From the NCBI RefSeq assembly GCF_943913955.1, contig NZ_CALUAE010000013.1:32166-96165 (forward strand): a stretch of 64,000 nt of DNA. The letters are read 5' to 3'. The translations under genes and the position numbers were made by a program. Position 1 is the stretch's first letter, and each line of letters starts with the position of its first letter. This stretch comes from Mycolicibacterium bacteremicum (GTDB lineage Bacteria > Actinomycetota > Actinomycetes > Mycobacteriales > Mycobacteriaceae). The notes below the pieces were generated by a model. It was not told the DNA's origin and did no database searches. It was given only the letters and a program-made list of their open reading frames with translations. Positions 43,486-52,525 of the stretch are shown here, one piece after another.

Positions 43486-44604
43486 TTACCCGCCGGCCAC
43501 GTCGGTCCAGTCGGTGAAACCCGACGGGCGATGCGGACCGATGACGGCGTGCTCGAACAGTCCGGCGCCGCTACGGGTGGTCCCGTCTTCTTCGGTGCAC
43601 ACTGCGCTGCCGACGTGATCGATGAGACTGAACGGGGCCCGGGCCAGCACCGCGGGGTCGGTAAGGTCGAAGCTGACCCGCTCGGCGAACGCGCCGTCCT
43701 TCCAGGTGCCGTGTGCCCAGGTCGCATCACCACCGTAGCCGGAACCGAAGGCGATGGGCGCGAACAGCTTTGATTCGACGTCGAGCTGGATCCGTTCACC
43801 GGCGCGGTTCATGAACTCGACATGCGCCCCGTACGGAATCCGGGTGCCCGGGGTGTAGTGGATGGTGGCGCGCACCCCGTCGAGTTGTTCGACCCGGCCG
43901 TCGCGCCACCGGCGGGTGCAGTCGTACAGGCTGCGGTGGCCGTCCGGGTCCTCCTGGATGATGAGGAACAGCTGGTAGTCGTCGAAGGCCAGCGGCAGGT
44001 ACAGCCACCACATGCCGCCGAATGCGGTGTCGGGGCGACCGGCCGGTTCCGGCTCGCCGATCGGGCGGATACCCCAGGACCGATCCCGGGCGCCGACGTT
44101 GGTGTCCGGCTCGACCGTCAGCCGTTCGCCGTCCACGTCGATCCAGCCCTGCCAGCTGCCGACCTGCGCGAAACGGCACGCCTGCAAGGTCACTCGCCGC
44201 TCGGTCAGCATCTGGTGCGGTTGTTCCAGTGCGGCGGGGAACAACCCGCGCCAGGTGAGGTCGGCGGCGATGCCCTCGGTTTGCGCCAGGGTCAGGTGCA
44301 GCTCCTGCAGCGGCTCGACGACGTCGAGTCGGTAACCGTTGACGTGCTGATTGAGCCGGTCGTCGTCGATCGCGTCGCTGAGATGAACGGCGGTCTGGGT
44401 GTCGCCGCGGCGAACCAGGAAGTAGGCGTCCTTCACCCCGAGCCGGGGGTAGTAGCCGATGCCGGTGAGCACCATGAAACCCCCGGCGCGATCCAGGACG
44501 TTGAAATAGGACCGGTCATAGAAGTTGCGGTCCGATGTGGCGGGCGACGCGATGGGCACCGGCTCCTGATGGATCGGGTACTCGTCGAGCGGGCTGAGGT
44601 GCAT
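43486..44604 (-). CDS. AttH/hydroxyneurosporene synthase-like protein (lipocalin-like fold)
   Basis: 372-residue protein resembling the CrtC/AttH-type two-lipocalin family common in mycobacteria. It is beta-rich, with many Trp/Tyr/Asp and the recognisable SWGIRPIGEPEP and FGGMWWLYLPL segments. Some relatives hydrate carotenoids; most are uncharacterised. Start at 44604 follows AAAGG. Followed after five bases by the PEP synthase-like gene, and facing a TetR gene across a 53-base gap with a palindromic operator, so the pair is probably repressed by that regulator. Confidence 0.68.
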   Translation of the reverse strand: MHLSPLDEYPIHQEPVPIASPATSDRNFYDRSYFNVLDRAGGFMVLTGIGYYPRLGVKDAYFLVRRGDTQTAVHLSDAIDDDRLNQHVNGYRLDVVEPLQELHLTLAQTEGIAADLTWRGLFPAALEQPHQMLTERRVTLQACRFAQVGSWQGWIDVDGERLTVEPDTNVGARDRSWGIRPIGEPEPAGRPDTAFGGMWWLYLPLAFDDYQLFLIIQEDPDGHRSLYDCTRRWRDGRVEQLDGVRATIHYTPGTRIPYGAHVEFMNRAGERIQLDVESKLFAPIAFGSGYGGDATWAHGTWKDGAFAERVSFDLTDPAVLARAPFSLIDHVGSAVCTEEDGTTRSGAGLFEHAVIGPHRPSGFTDWTDVAGG

Positions 44605-44620
44605 CGAACGGCGCCTTTCA

Positions 44621-44640
44621 AATACGATACGACCTGTATT
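44621..44640. promoter_or_regulatory. Palindromic operator of the TetR regulator
   Basis: AATAC (44621-44625) and GTATT (44636-44640) form a perfect 5-bp inverted repeat around a 10-base spacer, with a CG at the dyad centre. It fills the 53-base gap between divergent starts at 44604 and 44658, the classic position for TetR repression of both genes. Confidence 0.55.
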
Positions 44641-44657
44641 GGAATTATGCTGGGCAT

Positions 44658-45263
44658 ATGACACCAGATGACCGCGGCGATGGCAAGGGAGTCGGCGCGC
44701 TTGCGGGCCGGCCACGCGATGGCAGGATCGACGCCGCGATCATCGCAGCGACCCGCGAATTGCTCTTGCAGAAGGGTTATCCCGCGCTGTCGCTGGCGGC
44801 CATCGCCGCGCGGGCCGGAACGACCACCACGGCCATCTACCGACGCTGGTCGAGCAAAGTTCACCTCGTCCACGAGGCGGTCCTGTCGGACGTCGCCATC
44901 CCGATGTCCGACGACTCCGGCGACGTACGCAGCGACATCCGGGCGATGGTTCAGACCATCCGTGCGGTGTTCGATCGCCCGGAGGTGCGGGTGGCGCTAC
45001 CGGGGTTGATCGCCGACACCGTGGCCGACCCCGAACTGCACGCGCTGATGATCGGCCGGCTGACCGGCGATCTGACCGCGTTCGAGACCCGGTTCGGCCA
45101 GGAGCGCCGGGGCGATGACGACCTGCCACTGCTCGCGGAGGTGGTGGCGGGCAGCGCGATCTTCCGCATCCTGATGCGCCGCGATGCCGCACTCGACGAG
45201 GCGTGGGTGGAGTCGGTGACCGACCTGATCACCGAGAGCTGGCCGCTCCGCGCGGACCGCTAA
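44658..45263 (+). CDS. TetR/AcrR family transcriptional regulator
   Basis: 201-residue TetR-family repressor. N-terminal helix-turn-helix about residues 22-68: IDAAIIAATRELLLQKGY, LSLAAIAARAGTTTTAIYRRW, SSKVHLV. The C-terminal ligand domain matches TetR_C_11-like helices. Divergent from the AttH/PEP synthase-like operon and probably its repressor. Its stop overlaps the convergent GAF-ANTAR gene by four bases. Confidence 0.9.
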   Translation: MTPDDRGDGKGVGALAGRPRDGRIDAAIIAATRELLLQKGYPALSLAAIAARAGTTTTAIYRRWSSKVHLVHEAVLSDVAIPMSDDSGDVRSDIRAMVQTIRAVFDRPEVRVALPGLIADTVADPELHALMIGRLTGDLTAFETRFGQERRGDDDLPLLAEVVAGSAIFRILMRRDAALDEAWVESVTDLITESWPLRADR

Positions 45264-45949
45264 GAGGGCTCCAGGCTGGTGGCGATCACCTGATCGGCAA
45301 CGTCGGCCAGCCGGGTGTTGCTGTCCTGAGACAGCTTGCGCAGCAACGCGAATGCCTGCACATCGTCGATCTTGAACCGTTCCATGATGATGCCCTTGGC
45401 CTGACCGATCCGGTCCCGGCTGGCCACCGCCGATTCGAGTTCCTCGGTCTGCCTGCTGGCCAGGATCGCCGCCGCCGCGTGCGCGGCCAGCACGATCCCG
45501 GTGGTCTCCGCCTTCGCACTCCAGACGTTGGGATGAAAGCTGAACAGGTTGAGCGCCCCCGCCGTCCGGTTGGCGGTGTAGAGCTTGAACGACAGGCCGC
45601 TTTTCACGCCCAGTTCGAGCGCCGCGGGGGAATACTTCGGCCAGCGTTGTTCGTCTCGGAAGTCATCGGTGCGGACCACCACATCGTCGAGGGCCGCCTG
45701 CACGCACGGGCCCTCCTCGAACGTCATCTGCAGATCATCGAGCTTGACGGGCAGATCGTCCGTGGCGGCCAGCGACTGATACTTGCGGTCCTTACCGATC
45801 AGCAGGATGCCGGCGGTGTCGGCCTCGGGGATCAACTCGACGGCCGCGGACGTGACATCGCGCAGCACGTCGTCGACGCTCTGCAGGGCGACCGTGCGAG
45901 CGAGGTCCGCCATCCGCTGGGCCAGATCTCCGGTCGGGGAGGACGTCAT
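45260..45949 (-). CDS. GAF-ANTAR regulator
   Basis: 229-residue GAF-ANTAR protein. GAF about residues 15-165 (LIPEADTAGILLI, LQMTFEEGPC, RWPKYSPAALELG), ANTAR about 165-225 with RDRIGQAKGIIMERFKIDDVQAF and LLRKLSQDSN. Expected to be an RNA-binding antiterminator controlled by a small ligand or redox signal. Its sequence aligns well with the frameshifted gene at 30368 and shows where that gene is broken. Confidence 0.9.
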   Translation of the reverse strand: MTSSPTGDLAQRMADLARTVALQSVDDVLRDVTSAAVELIPEADTAGILLIGKDRKYQSLAATDDLPVKLDDLQMTFEEGPCVQAALDDVVVRTDDFRDEQRWPKYSPAALELGVKSGLSFKLYTANRTAGALNLFSFHPNVWSAKAETTGIVLAAHAAAAILASRQTEELESAVASRDRIGQAKGIIMERFKIDDVQAFALLRKLSQDSNTRLADVADQVIATSLEPS

Positions 45950-46031
45950 CCCGCCACCCTAATTGGTGTGCCGATGAAGTACAGGTCATGTCCCGATAAC
46001 GCACGGCCGGGCGAACCGCGTCGTCGCCCCG

Positions 46032-46057
46032 GTTTCGAGGCGTCCGGCAGCGGGTAG
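46032..46057 (+). promoter_or_regulatory. SigF-type promoter upstream of the diguanylate cyclase
   Basis: GTTT (46032-46035), 16-base spacer, GGGTAG (46052-46057): perfect -35 and 5/6 -10. The cyclase GTG start is 217 bases downstream, which would leave a long leader; no supported small gene was found inside the leader. Confidence 0.45.
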
Positions 46058-46274
46058 AGGCGGGCTCAGTGTCGCTGGCAGCAGGCTGCGGTGTCCCGGC
46101 ATCAGGTGAGCTTGGCATGGTCGGCAGCCGCGTTAAGCAGTCAGCGGGACCAGAGCTTCACCGTCTGCGGACTCAGCGCGCACACCCTGTTCATTCGGGC
46201 AACCCTGTCCGCCGGTCGTGGTCCAATGACGGCGGACTCTGTGGTGACAGCAGAGCTGTTTGGGGGAGACATCC

Positions 46275-47366
46275 GTGCGCCGCTCGACCGTGGCCGACAC
46301 CTTGGGCAGGTGGTGGCGTCAGCCGGACCGCTACGACTGGCTGATCCAACTGGTCGAGGACAGCGGGTACGGGCGGCTCACCCGGATCGGTGTCGGCTTC
46401 GCCTGCCTGACGATCGGCGCGTGGCCCATTCTGATGGCGCTCAGCCCGCAGGGTGTCACGACGCTGCCGGTGCAGGTCGCCACGGTCGTGTGCGGCGGGA
46501 TCGCCCTGGCGTTCGCGTGCTGGTGGTTCACCGCATGGCCGACCTACGGGCAGTCAAAGTTCATCGTCATCACGCTCAACGCCAGCATCGCGATCAACTG
46601 CGTGCTGTACATCATCGAGGACCGACCCTTCACCGGTACCGTCGCGTTCGCCCTCACCGCGAGCTACGTGGCCTGTGTCCACACGCTGCCGCACCTCAGC
46701 GTGGTGATCGGGCTGGCCACCGTGCCCATCGTCATGCGGATGGTCACCGAGGCGCAGCACGGCGACCCGTTCGAGGGCCTGGCCGACGGCGCCCTGCGGC
46801 TGGCGGCGGTGATCGTGGTCCCGATGACATTGCGCATTCTGGTGCAGTTGCTCAGCGACGCCGCCGTGGAATCGGATGTCGACCCGCTGACCGGGCTGGC
46901 CAACCGCCGGGGGCTGGTCCGGGCGGTCGGCCAACTCATCGGCTCCGCGGCACCGGCCGCGCGAATGCAGCTGTGCATGACGATGGTCGACATCGACGAC
47001 TTCAAGGCCATCAACGACACGCACGGGCATGCCTTCGGTGACGAAGTTCTGGTCGCGCTGGCGCAGATGATGCGCGATGCGGCGTCGGCGCAGGCGGTGC
47101 TCGCACGCATCGGGGGCGAGGAGTTCGTGATCGTCGACGTCGGCGAGACCGCCACCGCCGTGCACGTCGCCGAGCGTTTGCGCAGCCAGTTCCCGACCGC
47201 GCCCGCCCCGTTCACCGCCAGCATCGGCATCGCATGCACCACCGTGGTCGAACACGCTCCGGTGGACACCATCGAGCTGACCGAACACCTGCTGGACGCC
47301 GCTGATCGGGCGATGTATGCCGCCAAACGGGCCGGCGGGGACCGCATCGAGGTGGGCGGGTCCTGA
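46275..47366 (+). CDS. Membrane-bound diguanylate cyclase (GGDEF)
   Basis: 363-residue predicted cyclic-di-GMP synthase. About six membrane helices lie within residues 40-195; the GGDEF domain is about 200-360, with DPLTGLANRRGL, VDIDDFKAIND and an intact GGEEF near residue 280. No RxxD product-inhibition site is visible at the usual place. The N-terminal RQPDRYDW segment marks it as a paralogue of the cyclase at 22030. GTG at 46275 follows GGGGGAG. An EAL-DICT gene converges from the other side with one base between stops, pairing a synthase and a likely hydrolase. Confidence 0.9.
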   Translation: MRRSTVADTLGRWWRQPDRYDWLIQLVEDSGYGRLTRIGVGFACLTIGAWPILMALSPQGVTTLPVQVATVVCGGIALAFACWWFTAWPTYGQSKFIVITLNASIAINCVLYIIEDRPFTGTVAFALTASYVACVHTLPHLSVVIGLATVPIVMRMVTEAQHGDPFEGLADGALRLAAVIVVPMTLRILVQLLSDAAVESDVDPLTGLANRRGLVRAVGQLIGSAAPAARMQLCMTMVDIDDFKAINDTHGHAFGDEVLVALAQMMRDAASAQAVLARIGGEEFVIVDVGETATAVHVAERLRSQFPTAPAPFTASIGIACTTVVEHAPVDTIELTEHLLDAADRAMYAAKRAGGDRIEVGGS

Positions 47367-47367
47367 C

Positions 47368-48588
47368 TCAGGCGCGCGGGATGCGCGCCATCAGTGTGCG
47401 GGCGGCATCGGCGACCAGCCGCCGGTCGTGGGCGATGACGAAATCGAACTCGCGGTCCGCATCGGCGCGCTGCCGGCCCGCTCGCTGACGCGCGATCAAC
47501 GCCACCGCGGTATGACCACCGATCGCCACCACCAGCCATTCCGCAGCCAGTGGGTCATCGGCTGTCAGTGGCTGCAGCACGAGCTCGTCCCCGGCCTTGG
47601 ACAGATCCTCGCCGAACACCGTCACCAGCGGGTTGGTGGCGGCGAGTTCGCGGTAGACGTCGGCGGTCCGGCCGGTGAAGTACCGGCCGTGCTGCACGCC
47701 CGCCAGCACGATCTGATGATCCGCGGCGTTGTGCACCTGTTGTTCGATCGCCCGGGAGAACGCCAGCAGGGTCTCCTTGCGGGCGGTCCGGATGTTCCCG
47801 GTCGCGGCGATGCCGTCGAACGGTGTGCCGTTTCGGTAGGACGTATCCGGCGGCGTGCTCGGTAACGTCCAACCACCGGCGCCGCCGGGCGCCGGCGTCG
47901 TCGACGGCCGCCCGAACAGATAACCCTGGCCCAGGTCGGCGCCCAGTGCCCTGGCCTGCTCCAGATGGGCCGCCGTCTCGATGCCCTCGGCGAGGATGAC
48001 CGTCGCCGAGCGCTCGCGGTGCGCCATGACCGCGGTCAGGATGCGCGCCTGCTCCACGGTCGGGCTGCGCTGCACCAGCGTCAGGTCGAGCTTGACCAGG
48101 TCCGGGCGGATGATGTCGAGTGCGGCACACGAGTCGCGGAAGGCGCCGACATCGTCGAGCGCGATGACGAAGCCGTCGGCCCGCAGCGCGTCCACCTTGT
48201 GCAGCAGCGATGCCGGACTGGCGAACAGGTCGCGCTCGGTCAATTCGACCACGATCTGGTACTTCTCGGCCGCTCTGGCCAGTGCGGGACTGCGACGCCG
48301 GTCGATGGGGGCGGTGGCGGCCTCGTTGTTGAGCGCAAGGATCGATCCGGCGGCGATCGGCGCGGCCTCCGCGGCGGCGATGGCGCTGTCGACGCATCGG
48401 GATTCGAGTTCGTCGACCCGCCCGACCCGCGTCGCGTAGGCGAAGACCTGGGCGGTCCCGACATCCAGCGCGGGCCAGCGGGACAACGCCTCGTACCCGA
48501 TGACCGCGTGATCGGACAGCGACACCAGGGGCTGCAGATAGGTCTGCAGCCCCGTGCCGGCTATCGCCTGATCAAGATCAGCGGTCAC
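47368..48588 (-). CDS. EAL-DICT protein (cyclic-di-GMP phosphodiesterase-like)
   Basis: 406-residue cytoplasmic protein. EAL domain about residues 5-245: the signature YEALSRWP, an Asn in LALNNEAA, LTERDLF, ALDDVGAF, a Lys in LVKLDLTLV and LAEGIET cover the metal and substrate contacts, so hydrolysis of cyclic di-GMP is likely. The C-terminal 130 residues are a DICT sensory domain, a module found with GGDEF/EAL and two-component proteins and thought to sense light or redox. Convergent with the cyclase at 46275. A 42-residue gene precedes it on the same strand. Confidence 0.87.
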   Translation of the reverse strand: MTADLDQAIAGTGLQTYLQPLVSLSDHAVIGYEALSRWPALDVGTAQVFAYATRVGRVDELESRCVDSAIAAAEAAPIAAGSILALNNEAATAPIDRRRSPALARAAEKYQIVVELTERDLFASPASLLHKVDALRADGFVIALDDVGAFRDSCAALDIIRPDLVKLDLTLVQRSPTVEQARILTAVMAHRERSATVILAEGIETAAHLEQARALGADLGQGYLFGRPSTTPAPGGAGGWTLPSTPPDTSYRNGTPFDGIAATGNIRTARKETLLAFSRAIEQQVHNAADHQIVLAGVQHGRYFTGRTADVYRELAATNPLVTVFGEDLSKAGDELVLQPLTADDPLAAEWLVVAIGGHTAVALIARQRAGRQRADADREFDFVIAHDRRLVADAARTLMARIPRA

Positions 48589-48619
48589 CGGGCAACCCTA
48601 GGGCAACCGCTGCCGTCCG

Positions 48620-48748
48620 TTAATCGTTGTCGGCGTCTGGTAGGCCCTCCGGAGGTGGGGTGGCGTACGCCGGGTTGGCCGGCGGCACCGTGCCGTGCTC
48701 GTGTTCGTCCGGCGTGCCGTTGCTGTCGCCGTTGTCCGGTGCGGTCAT
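48620..48748 (-). CDS. Small Pro/Asp-rich protein, 42 residues
   Basis: Begins MTAPDNGDSNGTPDEHEHG and ends in acidic residues. The ribosome-binding site GGAGGAGGA precedes the ATG at good spacing. A GTTT-N16-GGGTGG sequence lies on the minus strand near 48782-48810, a weak SigF-type match. Probably disordered and soluble; no family recognised. Supported by the strong ribosome-binding site; conservation untested. Confidence 0.6.
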   Translation of the reverse strand: MTAPDNGDSNGTPDEHEHGTVPPANPAYATPPPEGLPDADND

Positions 48749-48890
48749 CTGCTGTCCTCCTCCGTATCAGCACTCGCGGCCACCCGGGTTCGACGACCGG
48801 GAAACGTTTGCCCGCTCGCGGGTGAGGACGGGCCGCCGAACGGGTATCCCACGCCGGCGGCGCAGGGTCGCGTGATGGGTGGAGGTCGCG

Positions 48891-49919
48891 ATGCTGGGAT
48901 GGCTTGATCGGGTGCAGCAGCGCAGCCGTGCGGCGGGCTTCGTCATCGCGGTGATCTACAAGTACATCGACGACCAGGCCAATTACCTGGCCGCGTTGAT
49001 CACCTACTACACCTTCGTCTCGTTGTTCCCGGTGCTGCTGCTGCTCACCACCGCGCTCGGGGTGGTGCTGCGTGACCGGCCGGAGTGGCGCGAGCAGATC
49101 CTGGACTCGGCCCTCAGCCAGTTCCCGCTGCTCGGCGACCAGATGAGTGAGCCGAGCGCGCTCAGCGGTGGCACGACCGCGGTGGTGGTCGGCATCGTCG
49201 GTGCGCTCTACGGCGGCCTCGGCGCCGGCACCGCGCTGCAGAACGCGATGGACACCGTGTGGGCGGTCCCGCGCTATGTGCGGCCCGACCCGATCCGGGC
49301 GCGGCTGCGCAGCCTGATGCTGCTGTTCGTACTCGGCTCGGCGCTGATCGCCACCACCGTGCTGACCGCGATCGGTCGCAGCTGGGCCAACCTGGGCTTC
49401 ATCGGGACCAGCGGCGTCGTCATCGCCTCGTTGGCGCTCAACACCGCGGTGGTGGTGGTGGCGTTCCGGGTGACGACGGTGCGGTCGCTGACCGTGCTGC
49501 AGGTGCTACCCGGCGCCCTGATCGCCGCCGCGCTGTGGCAGCTGCTGCAGTGGTTCGGCGCGAGCTACGTCTCGCATGTGGTGGCCTCGGCCAGCGTGAC
49601 CAACAGCGTGTTCGCGATCGTGCTGGGCCTGTTGGCCTTCCTGTACCTGGTGTCCACCACGCTGCTGATCTGCGCGCAGATCAACGCGGTGCGGGTGGAT
49701 CGGCTGCATCCGCGCGCGCTGCTCACCCCGTTCACCGACAATGTCGACCTGACCGCCGCCGACCGGCGCATGTATGCCGGGCAGGCCGAGGCGCAACAGG
49801 CCAAGGGATTCCAGCGGGTCGACGTCAGCTTCGAGGAGCAGCCCGGTGATACGGACGTTTCCGGCCGCGACGATGAGGGTATCGCCGAGCCCAGTCCGCA
49901 GATGGGAGAACGGTTGTGA
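48891..49919 (+). CDS. YihY/BrkB family inner-membrane protein
   Basis: 342-residue membrane protein of the YihY/virulence factor BrkB family. About six helices, with the conserved N-terminal segment DQANYLAALITYYTFVSLFP and a Gly-rich helix LYGGLGAGTALQNAMDTVW. An acidic C-terminal tail of about 60 residues is cytoplasmic. Function unknown; older reports of tRNA processing activity belong to other proteins. Start at 48891 follows GGAGG. A GGGTAT box occurs at 48842-48847 with a poor -35. Overlaps the next small membrane gene (GTGA). Confidence 0.85.
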   Translation: MLGWLDRVQQRSRAAGFVIAVIYKYIDDQANYLAALITYYTFVSLFPVLLLLTTALGVVLRDRPEWREQILDSALSQFPLLGDQMSEPSALSGGTTAVVVGIVGALYGGLGAGTALQNAMDTVWAVPRYVRPDPIRARLRSLMLLFVLGSALIATTVLTAIGRSWANLGFIGTSGVVIASLALNTAVVVVAFRVTTVRSLTVLQVLPGALIAAALWQLLQWFGASYVSHVVASASVTNSVFAIVLGLLAFLYLVSTTLLICAQINAVRVDRLHPRALLTPFTDNVDLTAADRRMYAGQAEAQQAKGFQRVDVSFEEQPGDTDVSGRDDEGIAEPSPQMGERL

Positions 49920-50119
49920 GTGTCACCGCCAAGGCAAAGTCGGCCACCCGGTTCGGCCTCAAGGTCCAGCGCCGGATCGTGATCGCCCAGGCGTTGTGGT
50001 GGCCCACCCTGATCGTGGGCGCCACCGCGCTCGGGGCCACCGCGTTCGCCCTCGTCAGACGGCGCAAAGTTGCTGCGGCTCAACCGGATCCGGTGGCCGC
50101 TACCCCGGTGACGGCCTGA
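49916..50119 (+). CDS. Small membrane protein, 67 residues
   Basis: One hydrophobic helix (about residues 22-48) flanked by basic residues, then RRRK and a Pro/Ala tail. GTG start overlaps the BrkB stop by four bases, so the two are coupled; a partner role with BrkB is an inference. An SDR starts two bases after its stop. Confidence 0.7.
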   Translation: MSVTAKAKSATRFGLKVQRRIVIAQALWWPTLIVGATALGATAFALVRRRKVAAAQPDPVAATPVTA

Positions 50120-50121
50120 TC

Positions 50122-51195
50122 ATGCGGATCGTCATCACCGGTGCCTCCGGCAACGTCGGAACGGCACTGCTGCGGCGGCTGCAGGACACCGGGGAGCACG
50201 ACCTCGTCGGCGTGGTGCGCCGGCCGCCGCGACCCGCCGGGGTGTACGAGCGCGTGCAGTGGCACAGCCTCGACCTCGCCGAACAGGACGCCCAAGTGCG
50301 GCTCCGGCCGATCCTGGACGGCGCCGACGCCGTGGTGCACCTGGCCTGGGGTTTCCAGCCGACGCGCAATACCGGGTATCTGCGGCGCCAGGGCGTCGGC
50401 GGTACCACCGCGGTGCTGCAGGCGGCCGACGCAGTCTCGGTCGGCCAGTTGCTGCACATGTCGTCGGTCGGCACCTATGCGGCCGGTCGGTACGGTGAGC
50501 GGGTCGACGAAAGCTGGTCGACCGCAGGCATTCCGACCTCGCCGTACAGTCGCAACAAGGCAGCCGCCGAGGCGCTGCTCGACGGTTACGAACGCGACCA
50601 CGGGGACGCCGGCGTGGCGATCACCCGGATGCGGCCGGGTTTCATCGTCCAACATGCCGCGGCGAGTGGGTTGATGCGGTACTCGCTGCCCGGTTTCGTG
50701 CCCATGCGGACCGTGCCGTGGCTGCCGGTGCTGCCGCTCGACCGGCAGTTGCGCATTCCGCTCATCCACAGCGACGATGTGGCCGACGCGTTCATCGCAG
50801 CGATCGAGCGGCGAGCCACTGGTGCGTTCAACCTGGCCGCCGAGCCGCCGCTGACCCGGGATGCGGTCGCGGAGGTGTTGCGCGCCAAGGCCGTCCACGT
50901 GCCGTCCGGGCTGCTCGGCACGCTCGTCGATGTGAGCTGGCGGGCGCGGCTGCAGCCGATCGACCGCGGGTGGCTGGACATGGCGTTCAGCGTGCCGCTG
51001 CTGGACTGCGCGCGGGCCCGTGCCGAACTGGATTGGGAGCCGCGCTGGACGTCGACGGCGGCCCTGGCCGACGTCCTGGGCGGGGTCGCGCAGGAAGCGC
51101 ACGCCGACAGCCCGCCGCTGCGCCGCCGCTCACTGCTCGAGCAGCTGCAGCGTGATCTCACCAAGGGACTGTTGACAACTCGGCCGCTGCCCTGA
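50122..51195 (+). CDS. Extended SDR (NAD-dependent epimerase/dehydratase family)
   Basis: 357-residue extended SDR. VITGASGNVGTALLRR binds the nucleotide; SSVGTY and YSRNKAAAE provide Ser, Tyr and Lys. Closely related to the gene at 6166, including PPTVG/RPAGVYERV-type and LIHSDDVADA segments, but without its long membrane tail. ATG at 50122 begins the cofactor motif directly. Third gene of the BrkB transcript. Function unknown. Confidence 0.86.
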   Translation: MRIVITGASGNVGTALLRRLQDTGEHDLVGVVRRPPRPAGVYERVQWHSLDLAEQDAQVRLRPILDGADAVVHLAWGFQPTRNTGYLRRQGVGGTTAVLQAADAVSVGQLLHMSSVGTYAAGRYGERVDESWSTAGIPTSPYSRNKAAAEALLDGYERDHGDAGVAITRMRPGFIVQHAAASGLMRYSLPGFVPMRTVPWLPVLPLDRQLRIPLIHSDDVADAFIAAIERRATGAFNLAAEPPLTRDAVAEVLRAKAVHVPSGLLGTLVDVSWRARLQPIDRGWLDMAFSVPLLDCARARAELDWEPRWTSTAALADVLGGVAQEAHADSPPLRRRSLLEQLQRDLTKGLLTTRPLP

Positions 51196-51196
51196 C

Positions 51197-52525
51197 TCAG
51201 GTCCGGATCCGTCGGCCCGCCGCGCGGGTGGTCAGGAACAGTACCGCGCCGACCGCCAGCAGGATTGCGGCGAACAGCCAGACCTTGGCCGACTGCTGGG
51301 TGAGCAGCAGCAGGCAGGACGCCACGCCGAGCACCGGCACGATGGTCCAGACCCGGTAGTGCGGATGGTCGACGGTGTCGCGGCGCAGCACCAGGACCGC
51401 GATGTTGGTCGAGATGAACACGAACAACAGCAGCAGCACCACCGTTTCGGCCAGCGTCGACAGATCGCCGATCAAGGTCAGCAGCATCGCGACGGCCGTC
51501 GTGGCCAGGATTGCGACCCACGGTGTACGGCGCTGCGGCAGAACGTAACTGAGCTGCCGGGGCAGCAGCCCGTGCTCGGACATGCCGAACGCCAACCGGC
51601 TGGCCATGATCATGGTGAGCAGCGCGCCGTTGGCCACCGCGACCAGCGCGATGGCGCTGAACGCCCAGTCCGGCATATTCAGACCCGAGGCCGAGACCAC
51701 GTCGAGCAGTGGGCCGCTGGACCGGCTCAGTTCGTCCGTCGGCAGCACCGCGGCGCTGGCCAGCCCCACCAGGACGTACACCACACCCGCCGTGATCAGC
51801 GATGCGAACAGTGCGCGCGGATAGACCCGGCTGGGATCGCGGATCTCCTCGACGACGTTGGCCGACGTCTCGAACCCGACGAACGAGTAGTAGGCGATGA
51901 TCGCACCACCCAGGATGGCCAGTGCCGGTGTCGAATCCGCCGGGAACTGCACCACCCGACCGACGTCCCCGCGTCCCTCGGCGACCATCACGGCGCCAGC
52001 GATGATCACGATCAGCAGGCCGGTGAGTTCGATGACCGTCATCACCACATTGCTTTTCATGGACTCGCTGATGCCGCGGGCGTTGAGCGCGGCGACGAGG
52101 GCGAGGAAGACGATGGCGGCCGGGATGGCCGGGACGTCGATGAAGGTGGCCAGGTAGTCGCCGGCGAAGGCGAGCGACAACCCCGCCGCACTGGTGACAC
52201 CGGCGGCCAGCATGCAGAAGCCGACCAGGAAGGACACCAGCGGACGCTTGAAGGCACGCTCGGCGAAGACGGCGGCGCCGCCGGCCCGGGGATATTTCGT
52301 GACCAGCTCGGCATAGGAGCCCGCGGTCAGCAGGGCCAGGATCAGCGCGGCCAGCAGTGGGGCCCACAACGCGCCCCCGACCTCACCGGCCAGCACGCCC
52401 ATCAGGGCGTAGATGCCGGCGCCCAGCACGTCGCCGAGGATGAACAGGAAGAGCAGCGGCCCGGTTATCCGGCGTTTGAGCTTGTCGTCGGTGTGCTGCG
52501 CCTGCGCCAACGTCTCCGAAGACAT
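51197..52525 (-). CDS. APC family amino acid/polyamine permease
   Basis: 442-residue permease with 12 predicted helices. The first helix GPLLFLFILGDVLGAGIYALMG is the APC-family substrate-binding unwound helix (GAGIY). An amino acid, polyamine or similar compound is the expected substrate, exchanged or taken up by proton symport. Start at 52525 follows GGAGGTAGGC; upstream Met codons would extend into non-membrane sequence. Convergent with the SDR, one base between stops. Confidence 0.88.
   Translation of the reverse strand: MSSETLAQAQHTDDKLKRRITGPLLFLFILGDVLGAGIYALMGVLAGEVGGALWAPLLAALILALLTAGSYAELVTKYPRAGGAAVFAERAFKRPLVSFLVGFCMLAAGVTSAAGLSLAFAGDYLATFIDVPAIPAAIVFLALVAALNARGISESMKSNVVMTVIELTGLLIVIIAGAVMVAEGRGDVGRVVQFPADSTPALAILGGAIIAYYSFVGFETSANVVEEIRDPSRVYPRALFASLITAGVVYVLVGLASAAVLPTDELSRSSGPLLDVVSASGLNMPDWAFSAIALVAVANGALLTMIMASRLAFGMSEHGLLPRQLSYVLPQRRTPWVAILATTAVAMLLTLIGDLSTLAETVVLLLLFVFISTNIAVLVLRRDTVDHPHYRVWTIVPVLGVASCLLLLTQQSAKVWLFAAILLAVGAVLFLTTRAAGRRIRT

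Noticed and set aside
48807..48847. GTTT and GGGTAT before the BrkB gene
   Set aside because: The two boxes are more than 30 bases apart, too far for one promoter; only the GGGTAT may be used.
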